Both the position numbers and the translations under genes were made by a program. Shown here in pieces: positions 1-9,455 of a DNA stretch of 64,000 nt. Under the pieces are notes generated by a model. That model saw only the letters and a program-made list of their open reading frames with translations. It ran no database searches and had not been told where the DNA came from. Source of the stretch: Methanoculleus bourgensis MS2 (GTDB taxonomy: Archaea > Halobacteriota > Methanomicrobia > Methanomicrobiales > Methanoculleaceae); NCBI RefSeq assembly GCF_000304355.2, contig NC_018227.2, forward strand, positions 310,001 through 374,000. The letters run 5' to 3'. The stretch's first letter is position 1, and every line of letters starts with the position of its first letter.

Positions 1-791
1 ACTCTGATGCCGTAGTTCTCCTCGATGTACTCTTTTGCGTCCACAGCAACAGGCCGCTGCCTTGCTATACTCAGTCCGCCGAGCGTTCGGGTCTCCTCGC
101 GGTACTCAAACACCTGGTTGTTCTTCTCTGAGAGGAGCAGGAGCGTCTTTCCGCTTGCTGCAGCGGCCTCGGCCTTCACGAGGATTCCCCCGACCGGGCC
201 GATCTCCCCGTTCTCATTGATGGTTCCGGTCACGGTCACGTTCTCGTTGAGCGAAAACCCCTCCAGTACCGAGAGGAGCAGCGTTGTCATCAGCGCCCCC
301 GCGCTGGGGCCGTCGATCTCTGAGACCTCCTCCGGTCCGTGGATGCTGAAGATGATGTCGCTTGTCGAGAGGTTCACGTGGGAGCGGTTCTGCGCGACAG
401 CGACTGCCTGATTCGCAGCGTCCTGGAAGACCACCCCCATCAGGGGCGTTGTCTGGACGAGCACCCGGCCCCGTCCGGGCACGACCTCGGCTGAGATGTC
501 CACCATCGCGCCCTCCTCGGTCACCCTGTCCGGGGAAAAAGGACCGCCCCGGCCGGCCTCGATCTTCTGGAGGATGACCGGCGCCTGCATCGACGCCGTA
601 CCTCCGGCCCCCGCTTCCTTCTCTGTCGGGAGAGGAGCCGGGGTCGTGATCGGGCATATATCATCTGCCGGAGGTTGGGAAAGAATCCGGGCCGGGTCCT
701 CTCCCGGGACAAGGGCGACGACCAGGAGGAAGACGTTCATGACGAGCGATAGAATGAGCAGAGTCGCCAGGGTCTTCTCCCGCATGCGCAT
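1..791 (-). CDS. Membrane-anchored S16 (Lon-like) serine protease, 3' end cut by window
   Basis: This reads as an archaeal stand-alone S16 peptidase, a Ser-Lys protease of the Lon proteolytic-domain type without an AAA module. I read it directly from the reverse strand: 263 codons from an ATG at 791, with no stop before the window edge. Residues 8-28 form a hydrophobic N-terminal anchor, followed by a Pro/Thr-rich linker to about residue 70, so the protease domain should face outside. The nucleophile is Ser163 in G-P-S-A-G. The general base is Lys206 in GGILVKAEAA. Their 43-residue spacing equals that of Lon. A second in-frame ATG lies two codons downstream. No ATPase partner is visible in the window. 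Substrates are unknown. Confidence 0.85.
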   Translation of the reverse strand, partial: MRMREKTLATLLILSLVMNVFLLVVALVPGEDPARILSQPPADDICPITTPAPLPTEKEAGAGGTASMQAPVILQKIEAGRGGPFSPDRVTEEGAMVDISAEVVPGRGRVLVQTTPLMGVVFQDAANQAVAVAQNRSHVNLSTSDIIFSIHGPEEVSEIDGPSAGALMTTLLLSVLEGFSLNENVTVTGTINENGEIGPVGGILVKAEAAAASGKTLLLLSEKNNQVFEYREETRTLGGLSIARQRPVAVDAKEYIEENYGIR

Positions 792-1047
792 ATGGTACCC
801 GGACACCATTCATCCAGATATACCTTTCCGAAGATCGGTGCAGGAAGGCGCTATCCCCGGCTGCCTGGCTTGTTCTTCACCAGGGGTTTGGTCCGCCCCG
901 ATAACCCCCACAGACTTCCATGCGAGGCAACCCGGGGTGCAGACGGCGTTCTGGTCGCACGTAAAGCCGTGAAGTATGGGATTATTCAAGACCTTGGAGC
1001 ACTCCGGACAGGCGGGGTAGCAGAAAAATAGGGGGTTGAGAGGCGAT

Positions 1048-1335
1048 CTATCTGGTAGGGCGTTTTTGGGAGGCTCCCTGTCGCCCGTCCTCTTCCTGAG
1101 AGACCTCAGTGGTCTCCGGGGAGAGAGCCGCTTCAGGGGATATGTCAAAGTACGATTCGATGATCGAATCATTCTCACGATCGTGATACTGCTTCCCTCC
1201 GTCCCTGGTTTTCATCCAGAGGCGGATCTGCTGGAGTAGTGTCACATAACTCATTCCTGTTGTCTTCAGCGGGGAGTCACCCGCTGACGTATGCCATTCT
1301 GATCCTCGAAGAATAAATCCATTATGATACGGCAT
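1048..1335 (-). CDS. Small uncharacterised protein downstream of mutL
   Basis: A 95-residue soluble protein that I do not recognise. An in-frame ATG at 1422 would overlap the mutL stop. I prefer the ATG at 1335 because a TATA-like TTTAAATA lies at 1365-1372 on the same strand, placing transcription start about ten bases before 1335. The product begins MPYHNGFILRGSEW, has a central LLQQIRLWMKTRDGG segment and ends in a charged Glu/Arg/Gln-rich tail. There are no membrane segments or cysteine motifs. It may be transcribed on its own or with mutS-mutL. The reading frame is open throughout and codon use looks like that of its neighbours, but the function is unknown. Confidence 0.5.
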   Translation of the reverse strand: MPYHNGFILRGSEWHTSAGDSPLKTTGMSYVTLLQQIRLWMKTRDGGKQYHDRENDSIIESYFDISPEAALSPETTEVSQEEDGRQGASQKRPTR

Positions 1336-1364
1336 TCTGCCGATATCGCCGTCAGGTTCTACGG

Positions 1365-1372
1365 TATTTAAA
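1365..1372 (-). promoter_or_regulatory. TATA box for the small gene after mutL
   Basis: TTTAAATA on the minus strand, about 35 bases before the ATG at 1335. It lies downstream of the mutL end, so it would give the small gene its own transcript. Confidence 0.4.
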
Positions 1373-1418
1373 AAAGGGCGGTTCATAGGGGTTATTTTTA
1401 GATCCCGACCCGGCTCCC

Positions 1419-3179
1419 TCACCCACGCCGGAACATCCCGTCGAGTTTCCGTTTATCGAACGCCACCACCGTCGGCCTCCCGTGCGGGCATGTCCAGGGG
1501 GTCTTCGTCCGGGCGAGCTGTGCGAGGAGACGTCTCTGCTGGTCGTGCGTGAGAAGGACGCCGGCCTTCACCGCGCCCCTGCAGGCGACGATGCAGGTGA
1601 CCGCCTCCCGCCGGTCGGGATTGGTGCGGGACGCTCCGGTGAGGAGGTCGGCGATCGTCTCCCTGACAACCCCGGGGTCCTCAAGTGCGCCGAGGGCGGC
1701 CGGCACCGCCCGGACGGCGAAGGTGTCCCGGCCGAACTCCTCGACCACGAACCCCTCCTCCGCCAGGACCGCCATTGCGTCGCGGAGCGCGGCAGACTCC
1801 CGCGGCGGGAGGGAGAGGACGGCAGGCATGATCAGTTCCTGGGTCTCGGGCGTTGCGTCGCGCCGTTCCACGACCTGGTCGTAGAGGATCCGTTCGTGGG
1901 CCGCGTGCTGGTCGATGAGATAGAGGGTCCCGTCGGCCCCTTCAGCCACGATATAGGTCGCCGCCACCTGTCCCACCGGCTTCATGGCGGGGAGGAGGTT
2001 CTCGGCATCCCCTGCTTCCTCCGTCCTGCGGAGCTGCCGGTCTGAGAGGGTGAGAGCCCGGTGGCCTGTTGCGTAGGTAGCGGTCGGCTCGGCCACCGGC
2101 GGCATCGGTTTCGGCTCCGCCGGGACGATCTGCTGCTGCACCGGCTCCGCCGCCGCTGCTTCGCGGGCGAGGTCGCACCCGGCGAGCGCCTCCTCCACAG
2201 CGGCCGCAACCGCAGAGAGGATCTCCCGTTCTCTGGAGAGCCGGACCTCCCGCTTGGTCGGGTGGACGTTGACGTCCACGAGACCGGCTTCAAGCGAGAG
2301 GTCGACGAACGCCACCGGGTAGCGGTCTTTCGGGAGGAGGGTGCCGTAGCCCTCCCGTACGGCCGCAGTGATCTGCCGGGAGGTTATGCTCCTGCCGTTG
2401 ATGCTGATCGCGACCTGCGAGGAGTTCCCCCGGTTCTCGGACGGGCGGGACAGGTACCCGCTGATCCGGAGGAGAGGGGTTCTCGCGTCGATGGGGATGA
2501 GTGTGCGGGCAAGGTCAGCGCCGTAAAGACCTGCGATGGCATTCAGGAGTCCGCCCGACCGCTGGGTCGCCATCCGCTCTCTCCCGTTGTGCACCACCCG
2601 GAACGCGACCTCGCCGTGCGCGAGCGCGAGGTTCTCCGCAACCCCGTAGATGTGGGCGAGCTCGGTGTTCCTGCTCTTTAAGAACTTCCGGCGGGCGGGG
2701 GTGTTGTAGAAGAGGTGTTTCACGATCACCGTCGTCCCCTCCGGTGCCCCCACGTCGTTCTTCTCCACAACCTCGCCGCCCCTGACCACCACCCTGGTGC
2801 CGGCGAGCGCCCCTGAGTCCCGGGGACGGGTGACCAGGGTCACCTCAGCGACGGCGGCGATGCTTGCGAGCGCCTCCCCCCGGAACCCCAGGGTCCGGAT
2901 GAATGAGAGGTCGGCGATGTCCCGGATCTTGCTCGTCGCATGCGGCTGGAACGCAAGCACCGCCTCCTCCGGCATCATCCCTTCCCCGTCGTCGGTCACC
3001 CGGAGCATCGTGATCCCGGCAAGGTCCGAGGAGACCTCGACGAGGATGCTTGTCGCTCCCGCATCGATGGCGTTCTCCAGGAGTTCTTTTACCACCGATG
3101 CCGGCCGCTCCACGACCTCGCCGGCCGCGATCTGGTTGACCGTATCGGGGTCGAGGACCTGTATCTTCGTCCCGGTCAT
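1419..3179 (-). CDS. mutL: DNA mismatch repair protein MutL with endonuclease-type C terminus
   Basis: MutL couples mismatch recognition by MutS to strand incision and excision. The 586-residue product has the GHKL ATPase motifs at the N terminus (LLENAIDAGAT near residue 35, GFRGEAL near 97) and a C-terminal dimerisation and nuclease domain. The metal-binding motif near residue 423 reads DQHAAHERILYD. Bacterial nicking MutL proteins end this motif in Glu rather than Asp. The ACRGAVKAG, CPHGRP (near 564) and terminal F-R-R-G elements of nicking MutL proteins are also present. It starts 7 bases after the mutS stop, so the pair is one operon. Bacterial-type MutSL occurs patchily in archaea and is usually explained by transfer from bacteria. 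Confidence 0.96.
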   Translation of the reverse strand: MTGTKIQVLDPDTVNQIAAGEVVERPASVVKELLENAIDAGATSILVEVSSDLAGITMLRVTDDGEGMMPEEAVLAFQPHATSKIRDIADLSFIRTLGFRGEALASIAAVAEVTLVTRPRDSGALAGTRVVVRGGEVVEKNDVGAPEGTTVIVKHLFYNTPARRKFLKSRNTELAHIYGVAENLALAHGEVAFRVVHNGRERMATQRSGGLLNAIAGLYGADLARTLIPIDARTPLLRISGYLSRPSENRGNSSQVAISINGRSITSRQITAAVREGYGTLLPKDRYPVAFVDLSLEAGLVDVNVHPTKREVRLSREREILSAVAAAVEEALAGCDLAREAAAAEPVQQQIVPAEPKPMPPVAEPTATYATGHRALTLSDRQLRRTEEAGDAENLLPAMKPVGQVAATYIVAEGADGTLYLIDQHAAHERILYDQVVERRDATPETQELIMPAVLSLPPRESAALRDAMAVLAEEGFVVEEFGRDTFAVRAVPAALGALEDPGVVRETIADLLTGASRTNPDRREAVTCIVACRGAVKAGVLLTHDQQRRLLAQLARTKTPWTCPHGRPTVVAFDKRKLDGMFRRG

Positions 3180-3186
3180 ACTCCCC

Positions 3187-5799
3187 TCACTCCTCCCCGT
3201 TTGCGAGTTTCTGAAGGCGGCAGAGGGTGTTTAACGCCTCTATCGGCGTCATATCGTTCGGGTTTAAGGTCGCAAGTTCCCTGACCGCCGGGTTCTCCTC
3301 CACGACTCCTTCGCCGGGGTCGACGAGGAGCATCTGGGTATACCGGGGAGCCCGCGGCCCGCCCGAGAACTCACGCCCCGACGCCTCCTTGAGGAGCTTC
3401 ATCGCCCGGTCGGTCACCTTCTTCGGGATCCCGGCAAGACGCGCCACGTGGACGCCGTAGCTCCTGTCGGTCGCGCCGGGGATGATCTTTCTGAGGAAGA
3501 CGACGTCACTTCCGGTATCCTTCACCGCGAAGTGGAAGTTCTTCACCCGCGCAAGCGACCCTTCGAGGTCAATCAGGTCATGGAAGTGGGTCGCAAAGAG
3601 GGTCCGGGATCCGGCAACCGCTTTCCCGTGCAGGAACTCCACCACCGCCCGGGCGATCGAGCACCCATCAAGCGTGCTCGTCCCCCGCCCGATCTCGTCA
3701 AGGACCACCAGGCTCTGCGGCGTTGCATTATTCAGGATGTTTGCAAGTTCCAGCATCTCCACCATGAACGTGGACTGCCCGGAGGCGAGGTCGTCAAACG
3801 CCCCTACCCGGGTGAAGACCCGGTCGACGATCCCGATGGTGGCATGGCGGGCCGGGACGAAACTCCCCATCTGGGCCATGATGCAGCAGAGCGCCACAGC
3901 CCGCATGTAGGTGGACTTACCGGCCATGTTCGCCCCGGTGATGATCATGATCTGGTCGCCGGCAGCGTCGAGTTCGGTGTCGTTCGGGACGAACGGAACC
4001 GGGAGGTGCCGCTCCACCACCGGATGGCGGCCGTCCCTGATGATGATCCGGCCGCTCTCCTCGATCACCGGGCGTGAGTAGCCGTAGCGGGCGGCAACCT
4101 CACCGAGGGCCGCGTAGACGTCGAGCAGCCCGACCGCCCGGGCGGTCGCCTGGAGGTCGGGGACATGCGCCGCAAGCGTTCTTACAAGTTCGGTGTATAG
4201 CTCGGCCTCAAGCGCCGCGAGCCGCTCCTCCGCGGTGGCGATCATCGCCTCCTTCTCCCTGAGGTCAGGTATCGTATAGCGCTCGGCGTTTGCGAGCGTC
4301 TGCCGGCGCTCGTACTCAGGCGGCACCAGATGGAGGTTCGGCTTCGTCACCTCGATGTAGTAGCCAAAGACCCGGTTGTAGCCGACCTTGAGCGACTTGA
4401 TGCCGGTCCTCTCCCGTTCCTGCTGCTGGAACTCCGCGATCCAGTTCTTCCCGGTCGTCGCGAGGTGCCGGAGTTCGTCGAGTTTCCTGTTGAACCCCTC
4501 CCTGATCATACCCCCGGACTTTGCGAGGGCCGGGGGATCGTCCACGATCGCCCGCCCGACGAGGTCGATGACCCCGGCATGGTCGCTCATCGCATCGAGG
4601 GCTTCCCTGACGAGGAGCGGGGCGTCATCGCTGAAGAGCGATTTTACGTCCGGGATACACTCAAGCGACTCTTTCAGCGTCGCAAGGTCCCGGGGACCGG
4701 CGTTCCCGTAGGCGATCCTCCCTGCAATCCGCTCGATGTCTGAGAAGTCGCCGAGGATTGAACGGAGTTCCTGCCGCTCAAGAGCGTGGTCAAAGAAGTG
4801 CTCAACAGCATCAAGCCTCTCGTCGATGGCAGTCTTCCCGATGAGCGGGCTGATCAAAAACGACCGCATCGTCCGGCTCCCCATCGAGGTCTCGGTGGTG
4901 TCGAGCACAGAGAGAAGCGTGTTCCCATCGCCGCTCCCCCGGATGCTTGTCGTGATCTCAAGGTTTCGCAGGGTGATCGCATCGAGCACCATGTTTCCGG
5001 TCGGTATCCTGCTCGCGATGCCTGAGATGTGGGGGAGGGACGACTGCTGGGTCTCCTGGGCGTAGCGGAGCGCCGCTCCGGCCGCGGCAACCGGGGCCGT
5101 CAGCCCCTCGCACCCGTAGCCCTCAAGCGTCGTCGTCCCGAACTGCTCGCAGAGGCGGGCATACGCTGCGTCGGGGTCAAAGGCGTCGTCGCGGTAGCGG
5201 CTCACCGTCACCCCGAGGGTCTCAAGCCTCCCCGGGAGGCCACCCTGGAGGCTCTCCGGGATGATCGCCTCCGTCGGGCGGTACCTGACCACCTCAGAGA
5301 CGAGATCGGCGTAATCGCGTCCGCCGCTGCCTGAAGAGATGAAGAACTCGCCGGTGGAGACGTCCAGGAACGCGAGACCGAAGGTATCCTTCCGGTCGGG
5401 GGCGACCGCCATTAGGTACTGGGCTCCCGCGGAGCCGAGCATCGAGGAGTCGATGAGCGTTCCCGGGGTGACCACCCTCGTGACGTCCCGTTTCACGACC
5501 CCTTTTGCGGTCTTTGGGTCCTCCACCTGGTCGCAGATCACCACCCGGTACCCCTTGTTCACCAGGCGGGCGATGTAGCCGTCGGCGGCGTGGAGGGGGA
5601 CGCCCGCGAGCGGCATCCGGTCGCCGTTCTTATCCCGGCCCCGGGATGTCAGCACGATATCGAGTTCCCGGGCCACCACGCCGGCGTCCTCACCGAAGGT
5701 CTCGTAAAAGTCCCCCATCTGGAAGAAGAGGATAGCATCGGGGTACCGGGCCTTCACTGAGTAATACTGCCGCATTGCCGGGGTTGGTCCGCTGGTCAT
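3187..5799 (-). CDS. mutS: DNA mismatch repair protein MutS
   Basis: This 870-residue MutS1-type protein binds base mismatches and recruits MutL. The N-terminal mismatch-binding domain contains GDFYETF (Phe31-Tyr-Glu33), the Phe-x-Glu that wedges into mispaired DNA. Connector, lever and clamp regions follow. The C-terminal ABC-type ATPase has Walker A GANMAGKST and Walker B VVLDEIGRGTS, followed by the ATHFHDL segment. The length matches bacterial MutS1 (about 850-880). It is the first gene of the mutS-mutL operon on the minus strand and is divergent from leuC. The start is supported by the conserved N terminus. Confidence 0.97.
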   Translation of the reverse strand: MTSGPTPAMRQYYSVKARYPDAILFFQMGDFYETFGEDAGVVARELDIVLTSRGRDKNGDRMPLAGVPLHAADGYIARLVNKGYRVVICDQVEDPKTAKGVVKRDVTRVVTPGTLIDSSMLGSAGAQYLMAVAPDRKDTFGLAFLDVSTGEFFISSGSGGRDYADLVSEVVRYRPTEAIIPESLQGGLPGRLETLGVTVSRYRDDAFDPDAAYARLCEQFGTTTLEGYGCEGLTAPVAAAGAALRYAQETQQSSLPHISGIASRIPTGNMVLDAITLRNLEITTSIRGSGDGNTLLSVLDTTETSMGSRTMRSFLISPLIGKTAIDERLDAVEHFFDHALERQELRSILGDFSDIERIAGRIAYGNAGPRDLATLKESLECIPDVKSLFSDDAPLLVREALDAMSDHAGVIDLVGRAIVDDPPALAKSGGMIREGFNRKLDELRHLATTGKNWIAEFQQQERERTGIKSLKVGYNRVFGYYIEVTKPNLHLVPPEYERRQTLANAERYTIPDLREKEAMIATAEERLAALEAELYTELVRTLAAHVPDLQATARAVGLLDVYAALGEVAARYGYSRPVIEESGRIIIRDGRHPVVERHLPVPFVPNDTELDAAGDQIMIITGANMAGKSTYMRAVALCCIMAQMGSFVPARHATIGIVDRVFTRVGAFDDLASGQSTFMVEMLELANILNNATPQSLVVLDEIGRGTSTLDGCSIARAVVEFLHGKAVAGSRTLFATHFHDLIDLEGSLARVKNFHFAVKDTGSDVVFLRKIIPGATDRSYGVHVARLAGIPKKVTDRAMKLLKEASGREFSGGPRAPRYTQMLLVDPGEGVVEENPAVRELATLNPNDMTPIEALNTLCRLQKLANGEE

Positions 5800-5926
5800 C
5801 GTTTCTCTTCACTAATTCCGCGCGGTATCACATAAGGTACTCGGCCCCGGGAAACAGGATGGAGAGAGCGCCGATTCCCTGCCAAACTAGATACGTCTGG
5901 AGCGCGTACCCATACCGCGATACTGC

Positions 5927-7180
5927 ATGGCGGCGACGATCGCAGAAAAGATATTTTCCCAAACGTGCGGCAGGGCCGTCCGCGCGGGCGACGTGGTGAT
6001 GGCACCCGTGGATGCAGCGATGATCCATGACATCACCGGCCCGCTGGCGGTCCGGGTCTTCCGTGAGATGGGAGGAGAACAGGTCTTCGACCCCGAGCGG
6101 ATCATCATGCTCTTCGACCACCAGGTTCCCGCCGACTCCATACCGGCGGCCGAGAACCACGTCTTCATGCGCCGGTTCGCAGAGGAGCAGGGGATCCACA
6201 ACTACGACCTCCACGAGGGTGTCTGTCACCAGGTGGTGATGGAGAAGGGGCGGGCGGCGCCCGGCGAGATCATCGTCGGCACCGACTCGCATACCTGCAC
6301 CTACGGCGCGGCGGGGGCGTTTGCGACCGGTATCGGTTCGACCGATATGGGTTTTGTCCTGAAGTTCGGGGCGCTCTACTTCCGGGTGCCTGAGAGCATC
6401 AGGATCGAGGTGGACGGGACGTTCGGCCGGCGGGTGGGGGCAAAAGACCTGATCCTCTCGCTTGCCGGGGATATCGGCGCCGACGGCGCGACCTATAAGG
6501 CGCTTGAGTTCACCGGCGGGGCCATACGTGCGATGAATATGGCGGGCCGGATGACCTGCGCCAACATGGCGATCGAGATGGGGGCGAAGGCGGGGATTGT
6601 GCCGCCCGACGCGACCACCTGGGAGTACGTCGCCGCACGCCGGGAGGTGGAGCCCTTCGACCTTGCAAGCGACCCCGGCGCCAAGTACGCCGAAACCCGG
6701 CGCTACGACGTCACCGACCTTGCACCCCAGGTCGCCGTCCCCCACAACGTGGACAACGTCGTGGACGTGGGCCGGGTGGCAGGGACGAAGGTCGACCAGG
6801 TCTTCATCGGCTCCTGCACGAACGGCCGCTACGAGGACCTTGTCGAGGCGGCCGAGGTTCTCGGGACCGCTGATGCGTTCGCTGACGGTGTCCGGGTGAT
6901 CGTCATCCCGGCCTCGCGCACCGAGTACCTGAAAGCGCTCCGGGCCGGGCTCATCGAGCGGTTCGTCGAGGCGGGGGCACTGGTCGAGGCGCCCTGCTGC
7001 GGCCCCTGCATGGGCGGCGCGTTCGGCCTCCTCGCCCCGGGGGAAGTCTCGCTCTCGACGTCGAACCGGAACTTCCGGGGCAGGCAGGGGAGCGCCCAGG
7101 CATCGGTCTACCTGGCCTCGCCGGCGACTGCGGCGGCAAGCGCCCTCTACGGCGAGATCACCGACCCGAGGGAGGTGTGA
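5927..7180 (+). CDS. leuC: 3-isopropylmalate dehydratase / homoaconitase large subunit
   Basis: The 417-residue aconitase-superfamily large subunit carries the [4Fe-4S] cluster and, with the small subunit at 7184, isomerises isopropylmalate in leucine synthesis or homologous tricarboxylates in the methanogen 2-oxosuberate/coenzyme B pathway. [11 protein letters not shown], the [11 protein letters not shown] segment with its cluster cysteine, and CCGPCMGG supply the cluster ligands. Methanogens usually carry two such pairs, one LeuCD-like and one homoaconitase-like, and sequence reading alone cannot tell which this is. The order leuC-leuD-leuB and the tight spacing show an operon for one complete isomerisation and oxidation module. 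Confidence 0.93.
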   Translation: MAATIAEKIFSQTCGRAVRAGDVVMAPVDAAMIHDITGPLAVRVFREMGGEQVFDPERIIMLFDHQVPADSIPAAENHVFMRRFAEEQGIHNYDLHEGVCHQVVMEKGRAAPGEIIVGTDSHTCTYGAAGAFATGIGSTDMGFVLKFGALYFRVPESIRIEVDGTFGRRVGAKDLILSLAGDIGADGATYKALEFTGGAIRAMNMAGRMTCANMAIEMGAKAGIVPPDATTWEYVAARREVEPFDLASDPGAKYAETRRYDVTDLAPQVAVPHNVDNVVDVGRVAGTKVDQVFIGSCTNGRYEDLVEAAEVLGTADAFADGVRVIVIPASRTEYLKALRAGLIERFVEAGALVEAPCCGPCMGGAFGLLAPGEVSLSTSNRNFRGRQGSAQASVYLASPATAAASALYGEITDPREV

Positions 7181-7183
7181 AGA

Positions 7184-7675
7184 ATGCGGGTATGGAAATT
7201 CGGCAATGATATCGATACTGACGCGGTCATCCCGGGCAGGTTCCTGACGATCTATGATCCCGCGGAACTTGCGAAGCATGCGTTTGAGGGGACGAGAGAT
7301 GAATTTGCACGGGAGGTCCGGGAGGGCGACGTCGTGGTGGCGGGCAGCAACTTCGGGTGCGGCTCTTCCCGGGAGCACGCGCCGCTCGCGCTCCTCGGGG
7401 CTGGCATCAGGGTCGTCGTCGCAGAGTCGTTTGCGCGGATCTTCTACCGGAACGCCGTCAACACCGGGCTCCTGCCGCTGGTCTGCGCCGGGGCAGGCGA
7501 GATCCGGGACGGCGATACCGTAACGGTGGATCTCGGCGGGGGCTTTATCGAGGTGAACGGGAAGCGGCTCGCCGTCGAGCCGGTGCCCGGGTTCCTGAAG
7601 AGCATCGTCGATGCCGGCGGCCTCGTGGCCTACGCGAAAGACCTTGACGAGGTGGAGACATGCAGCACCAGGTAG
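7184..7675 (+). CDS. leuD: 3-isopropylmalate dehydratase / homoaconitase small subunit
   Basis: This 163-residue swivel domain completes the dehydratase encoded by the preceding gene. [13 protein letters not shown] opens the domain and [14 protein letters not shown] is the active-site serine loop. [14 protein letters not shown] is also typical. The substrate-specificity loop after the DTD segment reads GRFLTIYDP. This is not clearly the YLRT form I associate with methanogen homoaconitase, so leucine synthesis is slightly favoured. The start follows the leuC stop by 3 bases and is preceded by a strong GGAGGTG ribosome-binding site. Confidence 0.93.
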   Translation: MRVWKFGNDIDTDAVIPGRFLTIYDPAELAKHAFEGTRDEFAREVREGDVVVAGSNFGCGSSREHAPLALLGAGIRVVVAESFARIFYRNAVNTGLLPLVCAGAGEIRDGDTVTVDLGGGFIEVNGKRLAVEPVPGFLKSIVDAGGLVAYAKDLDEVETCSTR

Positions 7676-8781
7676 CCGCCATCGGCGGGGACGGCATCGG
7701 CCCCGAGATCATAGCGGCAGGAAAGGAGGTTCTCGACGCCGCAGGGGAGCGCTTTGGGTTTGATATCGCGTGGACCGACTTCGACGTCGGGGCCGAGCGC
7801 TACCTCAGCACGGGCGAACTCCTCACCGAGGAGGATCTCCGGGAACTCTCGAAGTTCCGGGCGATCTACTTCGGCGCCATCGGTGATGAGCGGGTGAAGC
7901 CCGGGATCCTCGAGAAGGGGATCCTGCTTGCGATCCGGTTCCACTTCGACCAGTTCGTCAATCTCAGGCCGATCAAACTCCTTGAGGGCGCCCCGACGCC
8001 GCTCGCGAACAAGGGGCCGGAGGATGTCGACTTCGTGGTGGTCAGGGAGAACACCGAGGACTTCTACGTCGGTATCGGCTCACGGTTCACGGGTGCGCGC
8101 GAGCAAAAGACGCTTGAGGTCGTCCGCGACCTCTACAACATCAAGTTCGGGCTTGATGTCGAGACCGACGCCGACGAGATAGCCTACCAGATCGGTGTCG
8201 TCACCCGGCCGGGCGCGGAGCGGGTGATCCGCTACGCCTTTGACCTGGCCGCAGCGAGGGAGCGGAAGGTCACGTCGGTCGACAAGGCAAACGTCCTCTC
8301 CGACGTCTACGGCCTCTGGCGGGATGTCTTCAACCAGGTCGCCACCGGGTACCCGGACGTCGCGACCGAGTTCACCTTCGTCGACGCGGTCACGATGTGG
8401 TTCGTCAAGAACCCGGAGTGGTTCGATGTCGTCGTCACCCCGAATATGTTCGGCGACATCATCACCGACCTCGGTGCCATGATCCAGGGCGGGCTCGGGC
8501 TCGCTCCCGGCGGGAACATCAACCCGGCAGGCACCTCGATGTTTGAGCCGATCCACGGCTCGGCGCCGAAGTACCGGGGTCAGGACGTCGCAAACCCGCT
8601 CGCCACCATCTGGGCGGGCTCGATGCTCCTCGACCACATCGGCGAGCGAGAGGCGGCGAGGGCAGTCCTCAGCGCGATCGAGCAAAGCATCCTTGACGGG
8701 TTCGTGACCCGGGATATGGGCGGGGCGAAGAAGACGAGCGAGGTCGGCAGGTATGTTGCGTCGCTCGTGAAGAGGGCGTAG
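7660..8781 (+). CDS. leuB: 3-isopropylmalate dehydrogenase / homoisocitrate dehydrogenase
   Basis: This 373-residue beta-decarboxylating dehydrogenase oxidises and decarboxylates the product of the preceding dehydratase. It shows GGDGIGPEI at the N terminus, the substrate arginines around [11 protein letters not shown], the [12 protein letters not shown] segment with the catalytic Lys, the metal aspartates in [21 protein letters not shown], and the cofactor segment [18 protein letters not shown]. The Asp-rich context suggests NAD+ use, but this is not certain. It overlaps leuD by 16 bases and has GAGGTGG before its ATG, consistent with translational coupling. Leucine or 2-oxoacid chain elongation is the likely pathway. 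Confidence 0.92.
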   Translation: MQHQVAAIGGDGIGPEIIAAGKEVLDAAGERFGFDIAWTDFDVGAERYLSTGELLTEEDLRELSKFRAIYFGAIGDERVKPGILEKGILLAIRFHFDQFVNLRPIKLLEGAPTPLANKGPEDVDFVVVRENTEDFYVGIGSRFTGAREQKTLEVVRDLYNIKFGLDVETDADEIAYQIGVVTRPGAERVIRYAFDLAAARERKVTSVDKANVLSDVYGLWRDVFNQVATGYPDVATEFTFVDAVTMWFVKNPEWFDVVVTPNMFGDIITDLGAMIQGGLGLAPGGNINPAGTSMFEPIHGSAPKYRGQDVANPLATIWAGSMLLDHIGEREAARAVLSAIEQSILDGFVTRDMGGAKKTSEVGRYVASLVKRA

Positions 8782-8795
8782 GGCTGCCTGGATAC

Positions 8796-8802
8796 TTTTT
8801 TT
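8796..8802 (+). terminator. Oligo-T terminator after leuB
   Basis: Seven T residues 15 bases after the leuB stop, the usual form of an archaeal intrinsic terminator. Confidence 0.6.
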
Positions 8803-8845
8803 ATAGGGCTGCCCGGCCCCCTGCTGCACCAGGCCATTTTGCAGG

Positions 8846-9455
8846 TGTGCGGCTGGCGATCCTCCACACCCTGCAAAATATGGTGAAATGCTCCCCTCCT
8901 GGACTGTTTCACCTTAATTTTCCACGAAGACCTTCCCTGGTTGGCGACCGGGAGGCTGCCCTGGTCCGGCTTGTGCGGGGAGGGGGCTCGTCCCCATACG
9001 CGCTAACGTTTGGTATGGAGACTCATGAGAATGACGCTCGATTCAGGAGATGGGGGTCGGTTTCGGGTATTATTGACCGGTCTGCGGTCAATAATCCACC
9101 TCCTTAGAAAACGGTCTTGATCCTTGTCGGGGAGTACGAGATGAGAGCCCGACCGGTTCGCTCCGGGAGGTTACCATGCCCCCGGTAGGGTTTTTCCCGG
9201 GTATCGCCACACACTGCCCCCGTCCCACTGGGGCGGGGTGGGGGCTACGAGGAGGGATCTACGAGTTCCGCCGCCTGCGGTGAGGGGGCTCGCCCCCTCC
9301 CCGGTCCCCACCCCCCCCAAGGCGATTCCCACCACGGTCCACTGCTAGGGGCGAGCCTGGGATATCGGTCGCTGGACGGTATAGTCCCCTTCGCGTCCAA
9401 CGCGTGAGACCGGCGATCACTCCCACGCACCCTCACGTTCAGGTGAAATGGTCCC
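8846..9455. repeat. Mosaic intergenic repeat, composite long copy
   Basis: This gene-free stretch holds the right end of one element (GGTGAAATGCTCC at 8882-8894) joined to a long composite copy at about 8897-9450. The long copy starts TTTCACCTTA and carries a roughly 300-base module found again at 25.7-26.0 kb. A GC-rich stem (GAGGGGGCTCGCCCCCTC near 9281) and the sequence CACCACGGTCCACTGC follow. It ends in the terminal half-repeat AGGTGAAATGGTCCC, just before the stop codon of the PH-domain gene. A hairpin TTGACCG/CGGTCAA lies near 9073-9091. I see no gene here. Confidence 0.75.

Noticed and set aside
810-1178. Cys-rich frame on the minus strand (CPECSKVLNN...)
   Set aside because: Its first half lies inside another gene's frame, and the Cys part resembles a short repeated segment at 24.4-24.8 kb. 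Not enough to call a gene.
5828-7378. 516-codon open frame antisense to leuC
   Set aside because: It is the mirror of a strongly biased GC-rich gene; leuC on the other strand has full family motifs.
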